DNA of 64,000 nucleotides from Brevibacillus invocatus. Its GTDB lineage: Bacteria; Bacillota; Bacilli; Brevibacillales; Brevibacillaceae. Within the stretch, counting starts at the first letter, position 1, and each line of letters begins with the position of its first letter. The stretch is from contig NZ_RHHR01000001.1 in NCBI RefSeq assembly GCF_003710915.1, positions 1 through 64,000 on the forward strand, read 5' to 3'. Positions 52,819 to 61,349 of the stretch are shown in pieces. The notes under the pieces are model-generated. The model made no database searches and was not told the DNA's origin. It was given only the letters and a program-made list of their open reading frames with translations. The position numbers and the translations under genes were made by a program.

Positions 52819-52936
52819 TTCCCACACTCCTTTTTACTAGGAAAACCCGAGGGCCTTCCTTCGTCTAGCCAGGTAAGGGTCGATGTAATTGCACTAATAT
52901 TCTGGAAGTGGCCGATACTGAACAAGGTCGGATTTG

Positions 52937-52965
52937 ATTGTAAGTTACTTTTTCGGCTTTGTCAA
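52937..52965 (-). promoter_or_regulatory. sigma A promoter of yabE
   Basis: On the minus strand TTGACA (52960-52965) and TACAAT (52937-52942) are 17 bp apart. The leader to the start codon is about 110 nt and includes a GGAAGGCCCTCGGGTTTTCC imperfect hairpin. I see no known riboswitch in it. Confidence 0.8.
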
Positions 52966-53040
52966 ATTCCCTTCAATGGCTGCTGAAGCGATGATGGTAA
53001 CAGACTAGCAAAAACAGTCTGGCGAATGGAAGCAGATTTC

Positions 53041-53082
53041 TGTCGAGCCTATGTGTCGATAAGAGAAGAATCGTTCGACACA
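53041..53082. promoter_or_regulatory. inverted repeat and Spo0A-box-like cluster upstream of yabE
   Basis: TGTGTCGA (53052-53059) and TCGACACA (53075-53082) form a perfect 8-bp inverted repeat. It contains TTCGACA (53074-53080), a perfect Spo0A core in reverse, plus near matches TGTCGAT and TGTCGAG (53041-53047). It is about 80 bp upstream of the yabE -35. Confidence 0.4.
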
Positions 53083-53143
53083 TGTACATGGTATGCCTCT
53101 TAAAAAGGGAGTAGAACTACTGATTTTTTGGCGCTTTTCATAG

Positions 53144-53191
53144 AAAAAACCGGGAAACCCACGAACAAATCCGTGATTCCCCGGTTTTTTT
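53144..53191. terminator. terminator after tatD
   Basis: AAAAAACCGGG pairs with CCCGGTTTTTT, and an inner CACG/CGTG extends the stem. It follows the tatD stop codon on the minus strand. Confidence 0.9.
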
Positions 53192-53206
53192 GACGTAAGA
53201 AAGATT

Positions 53207-53977
53207 TTAGGGTTGGAGGCGGAACAGCTTTTTCGCATTCTCGGAAGTGATTTTCGCCATTTCCTCATAGGACAGTCCGTGCAAGTTGGCCATTTCCTCA
53301 CAAACATAGCGCACATAGCCACTCTCGTTGCGCTTGCCGCGAAACGGATGCGGAGTCAGGTAGGGGCAGTCCGTTTCAATGAGCAATCGATCCAGCGGTA
53401 CTTTGGTAGCCACTTCTTTCGGCTGCTTGGCGTTTTTGAACGTCAATGGACCGCCAAAGGAAATATAAAAATTCATATCCAGAGCTAGTTTGGCCGTTTC
53501 CCAGCTACCGGAAAAGCAGTGCATGATCCCGCCTACATCGGCTGCCTTCTCTTCTTTGAGAATCGAGATGACATCCTGATGAGCATCCCGATTGTGAATG
53601 ATGATCGGCATATCCAGCTTGCGTGCAAGGCGAATCTGCTTGCGAAAAACCTCCGCCTGCACCTCACGAGGCGACGTATCCCAATAGTAATCCAGGCCCA
53701 TTTCTCCAAGCCCGACTACTTTCGGGTGCCGACTCAGCTCTGCGATCCACTCCAGATGTTCATCTGTCATGTCCTTGGCGTCCTGGGGATGCCAGCCTAC
53801 CACTGCATAGATAAAATCGTAGTTGTCGGCCAGCTCCATGCAGGTGGGGATCGTCTCGGCATTGAAGCCGATGTTGACGATGGTGTCCACGCCATTTTCC
53901 CTGGCGCGCGCAATAACCTCTGCACGATCCTCATCAAATTCTTTCGCATTCAGATGCGCATGTGTCTCGAATAACAC
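53207..53977 (-). CDS. tatD: TatD-family DNase / metal-dependent hydrolase (YabD)
   Basis: This 256-residue TIM-barrel metal hydrolase has the metal ligands HAHLNAKEF, GEMGLDYYWD, IIHNRDAH, HCFSGS and ETDCPYLTPHPFRGKRNE. TatD enzymes have 3'-5' exonuclease or DNase activity in quality control and repair. It is downstream of metG, as in B. subtilis. Confidence 0.96.
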   Translation of the reverse strand: MLFETHAHLNAKEFDEDRAEVIARARENGVDTIVNIGFNAETIPTCMELADNYDFIYAVVGWHPQDAKDMTDEHLEWIAELSRHPKVVGLGEMGLDYYWDTSPREVQAEVFRKQIRLARKLDMPIIIHNRDAHQDVISILKEEKAADVGGIMHCFSGSWETAKLALDMNFYISFGGPLTFKNAKQPKEVATKVPLDRLLIETDCPYLTPHPFRGKRNESGYVRYVCEEMANLHGLSYEEMAKITSENAKKLFRLQP

Positions 53978-54003
53978 GGTATGACCCTTCCTTTCCAGCC
54001 AGC

Positions 54004-56034
54004 TTACTTGACGATAGCTCCGTTCGGCATGCTTGGATCAACCGTTGCCAAAGTCAATTGATCTCCCTCAGATGCTGCCAGAATCATTCCTTGCGACATT
54101 TCCCCACGCAGCTTGACTGGCTTCAGGTTGGCTACCACAATCACCTTTTTGCCCACCAAATCTTCCGGGCTATAGTATTTGGCGATGCCAGACACGACCT
54201 GACGCTTCTCATAACCGAGATCTAGCTGGAGTACCAGCAATTTGTCAGCGTTTGGATGCTTGGTACACTCCATGACCTGGGCGACTCGCAGCTCTACCTT
54301 GGCAAAGTCGTCAATACCGATCGCTTCCTTGGTGTCTGCTTGTTTTTCTGCGGATGCTGCCGCTGTATCCGGATTGGTTGTTTCGCTCACGCTATTACCT
54401 CCTGCCTGTCCTTCTTGCTTCTTCTTGTTCTCCTCTGCCTGGCGGCGTGCCTCAGCAGTAGATTCGTCGATGAAATCCAGCTCAGCCTGTACATCCAGAC
54501 GCGGGAAAAGAATTTCCTTGCGGCTGACGATGCTGCCCGCTGGCAAGCCACCCCAGACTCCTGCCGACTCCCAGCTTGTCGCTTCTTCATTATCCAGAAT
54601 GCCTAGCTGATCCCAGATTTTTGCCGGTGCTTTCGTCATAAATGGCTGGATCAAAATGGAGCTGATCCGGATGCTTTCTGCCAGATTGTACATGACGGTA
54701 GCCAAGCGGCCTTTCGTCTCTTCAGACTTAGCCAGGTTCCAAGGCATAGTCTCATCGATATACTTGTTGGTTCGACCCACCAGCTCCCAAATATGAGCGA
54801 GAGCGTTGCTGAAGCGCATTTCCTCGACATGACCCTCTACCAGCCCTTTGGTTTTGACTGCCAGGCTGATCAGGTCTTCATCTGGTTCTCCTGCATCCTG
54901 TGGGGCTGGGACAGTACCATCGTAGTATTTTTCGATCATGGTCGCGGTACGGCTCAGCAGGTTGCCGATGTCATTAGCCAGATCGTAGTTCAAACGTTGG
55001 ACAAACGACTCAGGCGTAAATACGCCGTCTTGACCAAAGTTGATTTCACGCAATAGGAAGTAACGTACACTGTCAGAGCCGTAGCGCTCGATCAACAGCT
55101 TCGGATCGATGACGTTCCCTTTGGATTTGGACATTTTTCCATCCGGCATCAACAGCCAGCCGTGTCCAAATACCTGTTTAGGCAACGGGAGATCCAGCGC
55201 CATCAGGACAATCGGCCAATAAATCGTATGGAAGCGCAGGATGTCCTTACCGACCATGTGTACATCTGCCGGCCAGTAGCGGCGATATTTGCTATCGTCA
55301 TCTGTCAGGTAGCCCAATGCTGTGATGTAGTTAGCCAAAGCATCGATCCAGACGTAGATGACATGTTTTGGATCGCTAGGTACTTTGACTCCCCAGTCAA
55401 AAGTGCTGCGGGAGACGGACAGGTCTTGCAAGCCTGGCTTCAGGAAGTTGTTGATCATTTCGTTGCGACGGCTTTCAGGCTGAATAAACTCCGGGTGCTC
55501 CTCAATATGCTTGAGCAGGCGGTCCTGGTATTTCGACATGCGGAAGAAATAGTTCTGCTCTTTCACCATTTTCACTTCACGACCACAGTCTGGACAGTTG
55601 TGCCCTGTATCGGTCTTGCTCTGGGTTTCGGTCCAGAACGCTTCACACGGTACACAGTAGTAGCCTTCGTATTCCCCCAGATAAATATCACCTTTATCCA
55701 GCAGGAGTTGGAAGATCTTTTCGACGACTTCCTTGTGACGCGGTTGGGTGGTGCGAATGAAGTCATCATAGGAGATATCCAGTCTGTCCCACAGATCGCG
55801 AATCCAGCCGACGATGGGGTCGATGAATTCGAGCGGCTGCTTGCCTTCTTCGGCCGCACGCTCCTGCAGCTTTTGCCCATGCTCATCGGTTCCTGTCAGG
55901 TAGTAAACATCGTACCCGCGCAGGCGTTTGTAACGAGCTAGCGCATCACAGGCGATGGTCGTGTATGCATTCCCGATATGCAGCTTGTTACTAGGGTAGT
56001 AAATCGGTGTTGTAATGTAATACGTTGGTTTCAT
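54004..56034 (-). CDS. metG: methionyl-tRNA synthetase
   Basis: MetG charges tRNA-Met and tRNA-fMet. The 676 residues show the HIGH-type motif (KLHIGNAYT), a zinc knuckle region with CVPCEAFW and CPDCG, KMSKSKGNV, an anticodon-binding helical domain (about 370-530), and a C-terminal EMAP/tRNA-binding domain (about 570-676; IGIDDFAKVELRVAQVMEC). A Gln/Glu/Asn-rich linker joins the last domain. The start is ATG 56034 with GGAGGGG upstream. It is controlled by a Met-specific T-box leader. Confidence 0.98.
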   Translation of the reverse strand: MKPTYYITTPIYYPSNKLHIGNAYTTIACDALARYKRLRGYDVYYLTGTDEHGQKLQERAAEEGKQPLEFIDPIVGWIRDLWDRLDISYDDFIRTTQPRHKEVVEKIFQLLLDKGDIYLGEYEGYYCVPCEAFWTETQSKTDTGHNCPDCGREVKMVKEQNYFFRMSKYQDRLLKHIEEHPEFIQPESRRNEMINNFLKPGLQDLSVSRSTFDWGVKVPSDPKHVIYVWIDALANYITALGYLTDDDSKYRRYWPADVHMVGKDILRFHTIYWPIVLMALDLPLPKQVFGHGWLLMPDGKMSKSKGNVIDPKLLIERYGSDSVRYFLLREINFGQDGVFTPESFVQRLNYDLANDIGNLLSRTATMIEKYYDGTVPAPQDAGEPDEDLISLAVKTKGLVEGHVEEMRFSNALAHIWELVGRTNKYIDETMPWNLAKSEETKGRLATVMYNLAESIRISSILIQPFMTKAPAKIWDQLGILDNEEATSWESAGVWGGLPAGSIVSRKEILFPRLDVQAELDFIDESTAEARRQAEENKKKQEGQAGGNSVSETTNPDTAAASAEKQADTKEAIGIDDFAKVELRVAQVMECTKHPNADKLLVLQLDLGYEKRQVVSGIAKYYSPEDLVGKKVIVVANLKPVKLRGEMSQGMILAASEGDQLTLATVDPSMPNGAIVK

Positions 56035-56061
56035 AGCCCAATACCCCTCCAAAAATAGCGT

Positions 56062-56367
56062 TGATAAATAAGGAAAAGCCCGCCCCAGATTGGGACGAGC
56101 TTGATCTCGCGGTACCACCCAAATATTCCGCTCCCTCACGGAAAACGGACTTGAGGAGTCAAGGTTGACTCCACCCGTAACGTGGGCATTCGTCGCAAAC
56201 TACTACAGCTGGTACAAAGCCAAGCTGTTTGTTCATATGCGAGACTCGGGGGCCATCTTCAGCTTGCTCGCTTATACCGGTTTGCAGCTACCCCGGCTCT
56301 CTGTCATAAGGAGTGTCAGCCTACTCTTCCCTTCAACGTCTGCTCTCAATATATCCAACTCAATTTA
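56062..56367 (-). ncRNA. T-box leader (methionine-specific) of metG
   Basis: On the minus strand the leader has AGAGAG and the distal-loop region CCGGGG...AACCGG, a Stem I specifier loop with GAAGATGGCC whose ATG codon (56254-56256) matches Met, and the T-box GGGTGGTACCGCGA (56107-56120). A terminator follows: AAGCTCGTCCC pairing with GGGGCGGGCTT and TTTTCC. Uncharged tRNA-Met would stabilise the antiterminator and switch metG on. Limits are approximate. Confidence 0.9.
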
Positions 56368-56373
56368 TCCTCT

Positions 56374-56401
56374 ATTTTACACGAGCGACCCATTTTGTAA
56401 A
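56374..56401 (-). promoter_or_regulatory. promoter of the T-box-metG transcript
   Basis: On the minus strand TTTACA (56396-56401) and TAAAAT (56374-56379) are 16 bp apart, just upstream of the T-box Stem I. Confidence 0.6.
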
Positions 56402-56477
56402 CATCTCTTCGCCTTTCTTTTCATTCAAATATGATTGGAGCACAAAATAAGCGAGCAGTGTTATAAAAAGGAATTTT

Positions 56478-56504
56478 TGTCGAATCATCTGATTGTATTC
56501 GACA
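56478..56504. promoter_or_regulatory. inverted pair of perfect Spo0A boxes upstream of abrB
   Basis: TGTCGAA (56478-56484) and TTCGACA (56498-56504) both match the Spo0A core exactly, in opposite orientation with a 13-bp gap, about 150 bp upstream of the abrB -35. They lie in a 270-bp AT-rich region between the metG and abrB promoters with no gene. Confidence 0.5.
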
Positions 56505-56653
56505 TGAAACGACTGTAAATCAAGATTAATTCTTCCAGTAATTTTTATCCATAAATTTTTCCGGATTAATCCTGCACCTTCACAAAACACTGGTACATCA
56601 ATCTTTTGATTTTCAAAAAACACTTTGTTTTTCAAAAAAATTACAAAATGATG

Positions 56654-56682
56654 TTGACACCTTTGGGAATCGCTGGTATGAT
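56654..56682 (+). promoter_or_regulatory. abrB promoter
   Basis: TTGACA (56654-56659) and TATGAT (56677-56682) are 17 bp apart. Transcription would start near 56689, giving a leader of about 90 nt. Confidence 0.85.
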
Positions 56683-56697
56683 AAACGCAATAGAAAA

Positions 56698-56714
56698 TGT
56701 CGAATATTGACGAT
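56698..56714 (+). promoter_or_regulatory. Spo0A boxes downstream of the abrB start site
   Basis: TGTCGAATATTGACGA contains a perfect Spo0A core followed by a second imperfect one, at the same place and spacing as in B. subtilis abrB (TGTCGAATAATGACGA). Spo0A-P binding here blocks abrB transcription at the start of sporulation. Confidence 0.85.
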
Positions 56715-56777
56715 TAATAGTTTACATTCACAATAGCATCGACAAGACATCGCCAGATTTTAGGAGGAGATCATACG

Positions 56778-57026
56778 ATGATGAAATCAACAGGTATTGT
56801 ACGCAAAGTGGACGAGCTGGGTCGCGTAGTCATTCCGATTGAATTGCGCCGCACTTTGGGGATCGCTGAAAAAGACGCACTGGAAATTTACGTGGATGGC
56901 GAGCGTATCATCCTGAAAAAATATGAGCCTGCATGTATTTTCTGTGGAAACGCAGACAAAGTATCTCACTTTAAAGGCAAAATCGTTTGCCAAGATTGCC
57001 TCACAGAAATGCCTGTAAAACGCTAA
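56778..57026 (+). CDS. abrB: transition state regulator AbrB
   Basis: AbrB represses stationary-phase genes during growth. The 82-residue protein has the classic swapped-hairpin DNA-binding domain, nearly identical to B. subtilis (STGIVRKVDELGRVVIPIEL, residues 4-23). The C-terminal multimerisation part is different and shorter, with two CxxC pairs (Cys53/Cys56 and Cys71/Cys74), which looks like a zinc knuckle. The start is ATG 56778 with GGAGGAG eight nt before. It is divergent from metG, as in B. subtilis. Confidence 0.96.
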   Translation: MMKSTGIVRKVDELGRVVIPIELRRTLGIAEKDALEIYVDGERIILKKYEPACIFCGNADKVSHFKGKIVCQDCLTEMPVKR

Positions 57027-57039
57027 TTGATACTTAACG

Positions 57040-57078
57040 CATACAAAGCCTCTTCCAGTGCGCCTCCGTTTCTGGTGG
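57040..57078 (+). terminator. terminator of abrB
   Basis: AAGCCTCTTCCAG pairs imperfectly with CTGGTGGGGCTT and is followed by TTTTTT. It is close to the rsmI terminator on the other strand. Confidence 0.7.
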
Positions 57079-57093
57079 GGCTTTTTTTCATGC

Positions 57094-57125
57094 AAAAAAA
57101 GCTGACTCTACATAATAGTCAGCTT
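57094..57125 (-). terminator. terminator of rsmI
   Basis: On the minus strand AAGCTGACT pairs with AGTCAGCTT across CTACATAAT and is followed by TTTTTTT. Confidence 0.88.
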
Positions 57126-57138
57126 CCACTACTGCTTG

Positions 57139-58011
57139 CTATTCGCGATGGTATTCGTTGTAGACGTCTCGCTTGGAGACTCCACGATCCTCGGCTGCTT
57201 TCTTGATGGCCTCCTTTTTGTTCAAGCCTTGTTCGACATATTGATCAACATGCTCCACCAGGCTCCTGTCTTGCCACCACGCCAGCGCGGCTGCTGCTTC
57301 CGCTGTACCGGTAAAGCCTTCGACAATCAGGCAAAATTCCCCCCGTACCTCTCCGGCTTCCAGCCATTCGATCAATTCATCCAAGGTTCCACGGACAAAT
57401 TCCTCATATCGTTTGGTCAGCTCCCGCGCGAGCACTGCACGTCGATTGCCCCATACCTTCCGAATGGCAGTCAGCGTCTTTCCGATTCGATGCGGAGCTT
57501 CGTAAAAAATAAGGGTCTCCGGATAATGCTTCAGCCTCTCCAGCTCTTCCCGTCTTTCCTTGTTCTCTCGCCCCAGAAAGCCGCAAAAGACGAAGCGGTC
57601 CGTCGGCAGCCCAGACGCGATCAACGCCGTCAAACCTGCATTGGCTCCTGGAACAGGAATGACCGGAAAACCTGCTGCTGTCGCGTCCCGGACAAGCTCT
57701 GCCCCAGGGTCCGATATAGCAGGCAAGCCTGCATCGCTGACCAGGGCAATTCGCTTTCCTTCCTCCAGCCATTGCAGCAATCCTTGTCCACTAGCTTCCT
57801 TATTATGTTCGTGATAACTGACCGTCCGTTTTTCGATCTGAAAATGGTTCAACAGCTTGCGAGTCTGACGGGTATCCTCACAGGCAATCACATCGACCAT
57901 GCGCAGTGTCTCCAGACAGCGGACGGTCATATCGTCCAGATTGCCGATCGGCGTAGCTACCAGATAGAGGACACCCGTTCCTTCTGCCGTAAAACTACTT
58001 TGGACATTCAT
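57139..58011 (-). CDS. rsmI: 16S rRNA (cytidine1402-2'-O)-methyltransferase
   Basis: RsmI methylates the ribose of C1402 in the decoding centre. The 290-residue protein shows tetrapyrrole-methylase-like motifs: LYLVATPIGNLDDMT, CEDTRQTRKLL, GLPAISDPGAELV and PVPGANAGLTALIASGL, then FYEAPHRI. The start is ATG 58011 with GGGGAG 7 nt upstream. Its start overlaps yazA by 17 bp. Confidence 0.97.
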   Translation of the reverse strand: MNVQSSFTAEGTGVLYLVATPIGNLDDMTVRCLETLRMVDVIACEDTRQTRKLLNHFQIEKRTVSYHEHNKEASGQGLLQWLEEGKRIALVSDAGLPAISDPGAELVRDATAAGFPVIPVPGANAGLTALIASGLPTDRFVFCGFLGRENKERREELERLKHYPETLIFYEAPHRIGKTLTAIRKVWGNRRAVLARELTKRYEEFVRGTLDELIEWLEAGEVRGEFCLIVEGFTGTAEAAAALAWWQDRSLVEHVDQYVEQGLNKKEAIKKAAEDRGVSKRDVYNEYHRE

Positions 58012-58309
58012 CGTGAGGCTCCCCTCCAATCAACGCTTCTTTTTGGCTGCGGGAAAGCCGCTTGATGGCTTCCTCCCGCTTTAATCCCCAGGAACGGTCC
58101 ACTCCTTCTTCCCAATACATCAGCTCGACCGGACCTCTTCCCCTCGTATACTTCGCACCCTTACCTTCATTGTGAGTACGGAATCGGCGGGCCAGCTCCG
58201 TGGTGTAGCCGGTATAGAGGCTCCCATCCTTGCAGACGAGCATATAGACGTAATGGCTCTTATGCGAGGGAATCGCGTCGTCCGAAATAGATTTCCTGCA
58301 GTTCTTCAC
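57995..58309 (-). CDS. yazA: GIY-YIG nuclease-like protein, YazA
   Basis: This 104-residue protein of the UPF0213/YazA family has the GIY-YIG core: YVYMLVCKDGSLYTGYTTELARRFRTHNEGKGAKYT, with the conserved Tyr, Arg and Glu. These may cut structured DNA; function is not settled. GTG 58309 is chosen as start because GGAGAGG lies six nt upstream, though it overlaps yabB by 50 bp; a shorter start near the core cannot be excluded. Confidence 0.85.
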   Translation of the reverse strand: MKNCRKSISDDAIPSHKSHYVYMLVCKDGSLYTGYTTELARRFRTHNEGKGAKYTRGRGPVELMYWEEGVDRSWGLKREEAIKRLSRSQKEALIGGEPHDECPK

Positions 58310-59027
58310 AGTATTCCTCTCCGTTTTCATAGACAATCAAAGGAGGCTGGATACGAAGCTCAGGCTTGCCACCTTTCATACCCTCGATCAGCACCATGTT
58401 GGGCTCTGCGTCCCGGCGTGGATATACCAGCCGCATTCGCTTCGGCTCTATGCCGTACTGACGCATGCACGTAATAATTTCTATGAGCCGTGTCGAACGG
58501 TGCACCATAGCCAGCTTGCCGCCGTTCTTCAACAGCTGGCTGCTGACGCGTACCACGTCTTCCAGATTCAGCAGGATTTCATGGCGGGCAATCGCAAAAT
58601 GCTCACTGATGTTCTTTTCTCCGCTGGTTGCAGGCATGTACGGCGGATTACAGGTGATCAAATCAAACTTGCCATGGCCAAACCGTTCCACGGCTTCTTT
58701 CACATCGCCGTGGTGCATAGTGATTCGCTCTTCCAGTTGATTCAACATGACATTGCGGCTAGCCATACTGAACAATCTTTCCTGAATTTCAATACCGTCA
58801 AAGGTCGCTTCGGGTGTCCGCGTTGTCATGATCAGCGGAATCGCCCCGTTGCCTGTACACATATCCAAGACCCTTCCCCGTTTGGGAACAGAAGCAAATC
58901 GGGCAAGCAGGACAGCATCCATCGAAAAACAAAAAACTTCGTGGCTTTGAATGATCTTCATTTCATGTGTGAGCAAATCGTCGATACGCTCCGCCTCGTG
59001 TAGCGGTACGTTGATGACAGGTTCCAT
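58260..59027 (-). CDS. yabB: tRNA1(Val) (adenine37-N6)-methyltransferase-like protein, YabB
   Basis: This 255-residue Rossmann-fold methyltransferase of the TrmN6/YabB type has a SAM site VLDMCTGNGAIPLI and the catalytic NPPY motif (ITCNPPYMPA). The family N6-methylates adenine 37 of tRNA-Val or a related tRNA; the exact target here is inferred. It heads yabB-yazA-rsmI. Confidence 0.93.
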   Translation of the reverse strand: MEPVINVPLHEAERIDDLLTHEMKIIQSHEVFCFSMDAVLLARFASVPKRGRVLDMCTGNGAIPLIMTTRTPEATFDGIEIQERLFSMASRNVMLNQLEERITMHHGDVKEAVERFGHGKFDLITCNPPYMPATSGEKNISEHFAIARHEILLNLEDVVRVSSQLLKNGGKLAMVHRSTRLIEIITCMRQYGIEPKRMRLVYPRRDAEPNMVLIEGMKGGKPELRIQPPLIVYENGEEYCEELQEIYFGRRDSLA

Positions 59028-59073
59028 CAGCTAGGCCAAACTCCTTTACCTTGTCGTCTAAACATTTTCCAGC

Positions 59074-59110
59074 GAAAAAGCGACCTGAACGAAAGTTCCA
59101 GGTCGCTTTG
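59074..59110 (-). terminator. terminator between yabA and yabB
   Basis: On the minus strand AAGCGACCTG pairs with CAGGTCGCTT and the stem is extended by GAAC/GTTC; TTTTT follows. Confidence 0.85.
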
Positions 59111-59135
59111 TTCACTCGGTGCAGGTTTCTCACCT

Positions 59136-59507
59136 TTATTTTTGAGGACCACCGCTCAGGAATGAGAGACAGAACAAGCAGTCTCCTTCTTTACGCAGGC
59201 TGCCAAAATGCACATTGCAAATATGAAACCCTTCGCCGTACAGACGAGCCAGGTTGTCATATCCTTCCCCGACTACTTTCTTCTTGGCTTTCTCCTGTGC
59301 AGCAGGGTTGGTTCCCTTCTGTTTTGGTGAGGAGCCGGTCTTTTTCTTGTCTAGCCGGTTTCGAAGGTGCTGGTTTTCAACGAGTAATTGGGCATTCTCC
59401 TCCATCAAAACGACGATGACGTCTTTTAGTTCACCGATCTCTTGATACAGGTCGCCGATTCTTTCTTCAATGCTCGCCATTTTGACGAAAATTTCCCGTT
59501 TGTCCAC
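59136..59507 (-). CDS. yabA: replication initiation control protein YabA
   Basis: YabA binds DnaA and DnaN and limits replication initiation. The 123 residues show an N-terminal coiled coil (about 1-60), a basic linker ([20 protein letters not shown]) and a C-terminal zinc domain with [19 protein letters not shown]. It follows ricT as in B. subtilis, with 25 bp between. Confidence 0.96.
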   Translation of the reverse strand: MDKREIFVKMASIEERIGDLYQEIGELKDVIVVLMEENAQLLVENQHLRNRLDKKKTGSSPKQKGTNPAAQEKAKKKVVGEGYDNLARLYGEGFHICNVHFGSLRKEGDCLFCLSFLSGGPQK

Positions 59508-59532
59508 TCGCTCACCTCTCCTCTACCCCACA

Positions 59533-60348
59533 CTATTCAAAGGTGGGAAGCCCTATCGCAATCTCATCAAGTCCAAACTCGGTAATCCGTTTATCTACCG
59601 CAAGCTCCACCTGAACAGACTGATCCAGCACATTCACAGAGACGACCCGTCCGTTCCCCATAGGGGTGGTCACGACTTTCCCGACATCGGGGATTTCATC
59701 GCGGGTGCTTTCGTAATTGTCATTCTCGTATTTTAAACAGCACATCAACCGACCGCACAGACCGGAGATTTTCGCTGGATTCAACGAAAGATTTTGATCC
59801 TTGGCCATCTTGATAGAAACAGGCTCGAAGTCGCCCAGGAACGTGGAGCAGCAAAGCAATCGACCACAGGGGCCGATTCCACCCAACATCTTCGCTTCAT
59901 CGCGAACGCCGATCTGACGCAGCTCGATGCGCGTGCGAAATACGGAAGCCAAATCCTTGACCAGCTCACGGAAATCCACTCTTCCGTCAGCCGTAAAATA
60001 AAAGATAATCTTGTTGCGGTCAAACGTGTATTCCACATCGACAAGCTTCATATCCAGCTTGTGCTCTTTGATCTTCGTCTGACATACGGTGAATGCATTC
60101 TTGGCAGCCTGTTTATTCTCGTCCACCTGCTTGGCATCCCGCTCGTCTGCCATGCGAATCACTTTTTTAAGCGGCAGCACAACATCTTCTTCGGCTACCT
60201 GCTTCTTGCCAATAACAACCTTGCCGTATTCGACCCCACGCGCCGTTTCGACGATTACGGTGCAATCCTTTTCGATCGGCAGTCGGTCAGGGTCGAAGTA
60301 ATATATTTTGCCCGCTTTTTTAAAGCGGACACCAACAACCTCATACAA
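59533..60348 (-). CDS. ricT: PSP1-domain protein RicT (YaaT)
   Basis: RicT is part of the RicA-RicF-RicT complex with Fe-S clusters that supports RNase Y cleavage, biofilm, competence and sporulation. The 271-residue protein has a PSP1 domain (about 55-145) with Cys in GPCGRLLCCSTFLGDF and GLCGRLMCCLKYEND, which provide the Fe-S ligands. It lies between holB and yabA. Confidence 0.95.
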   Translation of the reverse strand: MYEVVGVRFKKAGKIYYFDPDRLPIEKDCTVIVETARGVEYGKVVIGKKQVAEEDVVLPLKKVIRMADERDAKQVDENKQAAKNAFTVCQTKIKEHKLDMKLVDVEYTFDRNKIIFYFTADGRVDFRELVKDLASVFRTRIELRQIGVRDEAKMLGGIGPCGRLLCCSTFLGDFEPVSIKMAKDQNLSLNPAKISGLCGRLMCCLKYENDNYESTRDEIPDVGKVVTTPMGNGRVVSVNVLDQSVQVELAVDKRITEFGLDEIAIGLPTFE

Positions 60349-60351
60349 GGG

Positions 60352-61332
60352 TTATCCCTCCTGGATGTGAAGAACCAACCGCTCAAGGGCCAACTGTGCG
60401 TTGGCGTTTCGCTCTATCCGATACTTCGTTTCCATGACCAAATCGATCCCACGCAAGAGCTCAGCTTTTGTCCATATCAGTGCTTGTCCTTGCAGCACAT
60501 CCTGTTGGTCGCTGTGAATGAGATGGGCATGCCTGCCTACTTGCACATACAGGATATCGCGCAGCCAAAGGATGAGCAAATCCAAAAAGAGGGGTAGTTC
60601 CTCCTTTATTTTGTCGCTCTTATGCATCATATCATGGATCGTAAAGAGCGCTGACGAGTTGCGTTGTTTGCACTCATGCACCAATTGTATCACTAGATTT
60701 CTCAGCTGTGCAAACGATTCTGATTGGCTAAGTACCAAGGCCTCTTCCACATTTGTTGTAATGTGGGAAGCGACTTGTGCCATGCCAGGCAAAACCCCGG
60801 ATTCGCACAGTTTTTTAGTGATAGCTTCTGCTGAAAGCGGCGAAAAAGGAACGATTTGGCACCGTGACAGAATGGTAGGAAGAATAGCGTGACTATGCTC
60901 GGTCAAAAGAACGGCTAGCACTCCAGCAGGCGGTTCCTCCAGAAATTTGAGCAGGCTGTTGGCGGCCTGTGTCGTCATTTTATCGACATGCTCGATGATG
61001 TATACCTTGTGATGCGATTCGACTGCCCGCATCGCCATCTCTTTTTGCAAAGCACGAATCTGGTCAATCTTGATGGAAGCTCCATCCGGCGAAAGAAGAA
61101 GAACGTCAGGGTGATTGCCCGACTCGATCCTTCTGCATGTAAGACAGGCCCCGCAGGCGTCTGCCTCTTTTTCCGAACAAAAGAGAGACTTCGCCAGATG
61201 CAGGGCCATCTGCTTCTTGCCAGCGCCTTTTGGACCCGTGAACAGATAGGCGTGGGCAAGACGGTCGTTGCGCAAGCTATGGTACAGCAGTTCGGAAGCT
61301 CGTGGCTGCTGAGAAAATGTTGTCCAAGTCAT
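60352..61332 (-). CDS. holB: DNA polymerase III delta prime subunit
   Basis: HolB is part of the clamp loader. The 326-residue AAA-family protein has a P-loop GPKGAGKKQMALHLA, a zinc module with CGACLTCRRIESGNHPD, and sensor-like FLEEPPAGVLAVLLTEHSHAILPTILSRCQ. Gene order yaaR-holB-ricT is as in B. subtilis. Confidence 0.96.
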   Translation of the reverse strand: MTWTTFSQQPRASELLYHSLRNDRLAHAYLFTGPKGAGKKQMALHLAKSLFCSEKEADACGACLTCRRIESGNHPDVLLLSPDGASIKIDQIRALQKEMAMRAVESHHKVYIIEHVDKMTTQAANSLLKFLEEPPAGVLAVLLTEHSHAILPTILSRCQIVPFSPLSAEAITKKLCESGVLPGMAQVASHITTNVEEALVLSQSESFAQLRNLVIQLVHECKQRNSSALFTIHDMMHKSDKIKEELPLFLDLLILWLRDILYVQVGRHAHLIHSDQQDVLQGQALIWTKAELLRGIDLVMETKYRIERNANAQLALERLVLHIQEG

Positions 61333-61349
61333 GGTTGATAGACCACCTG

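Noticed and set aside
52828-52940. Possible c-di-AMP riboswitch in the yabE leader
   Set aside because: Cell-wall hydrolase genes often have one, but the leader here lacks the conserved ydaO-type sequence blocks and is only about 110 nt.
56372-56635. Minus-strand frame of 87 codons upstream of metG
   Set aside because: It overlaps the promoter of the T-box transcript and Spo0A boxes; no ribosome binding site and no family match.
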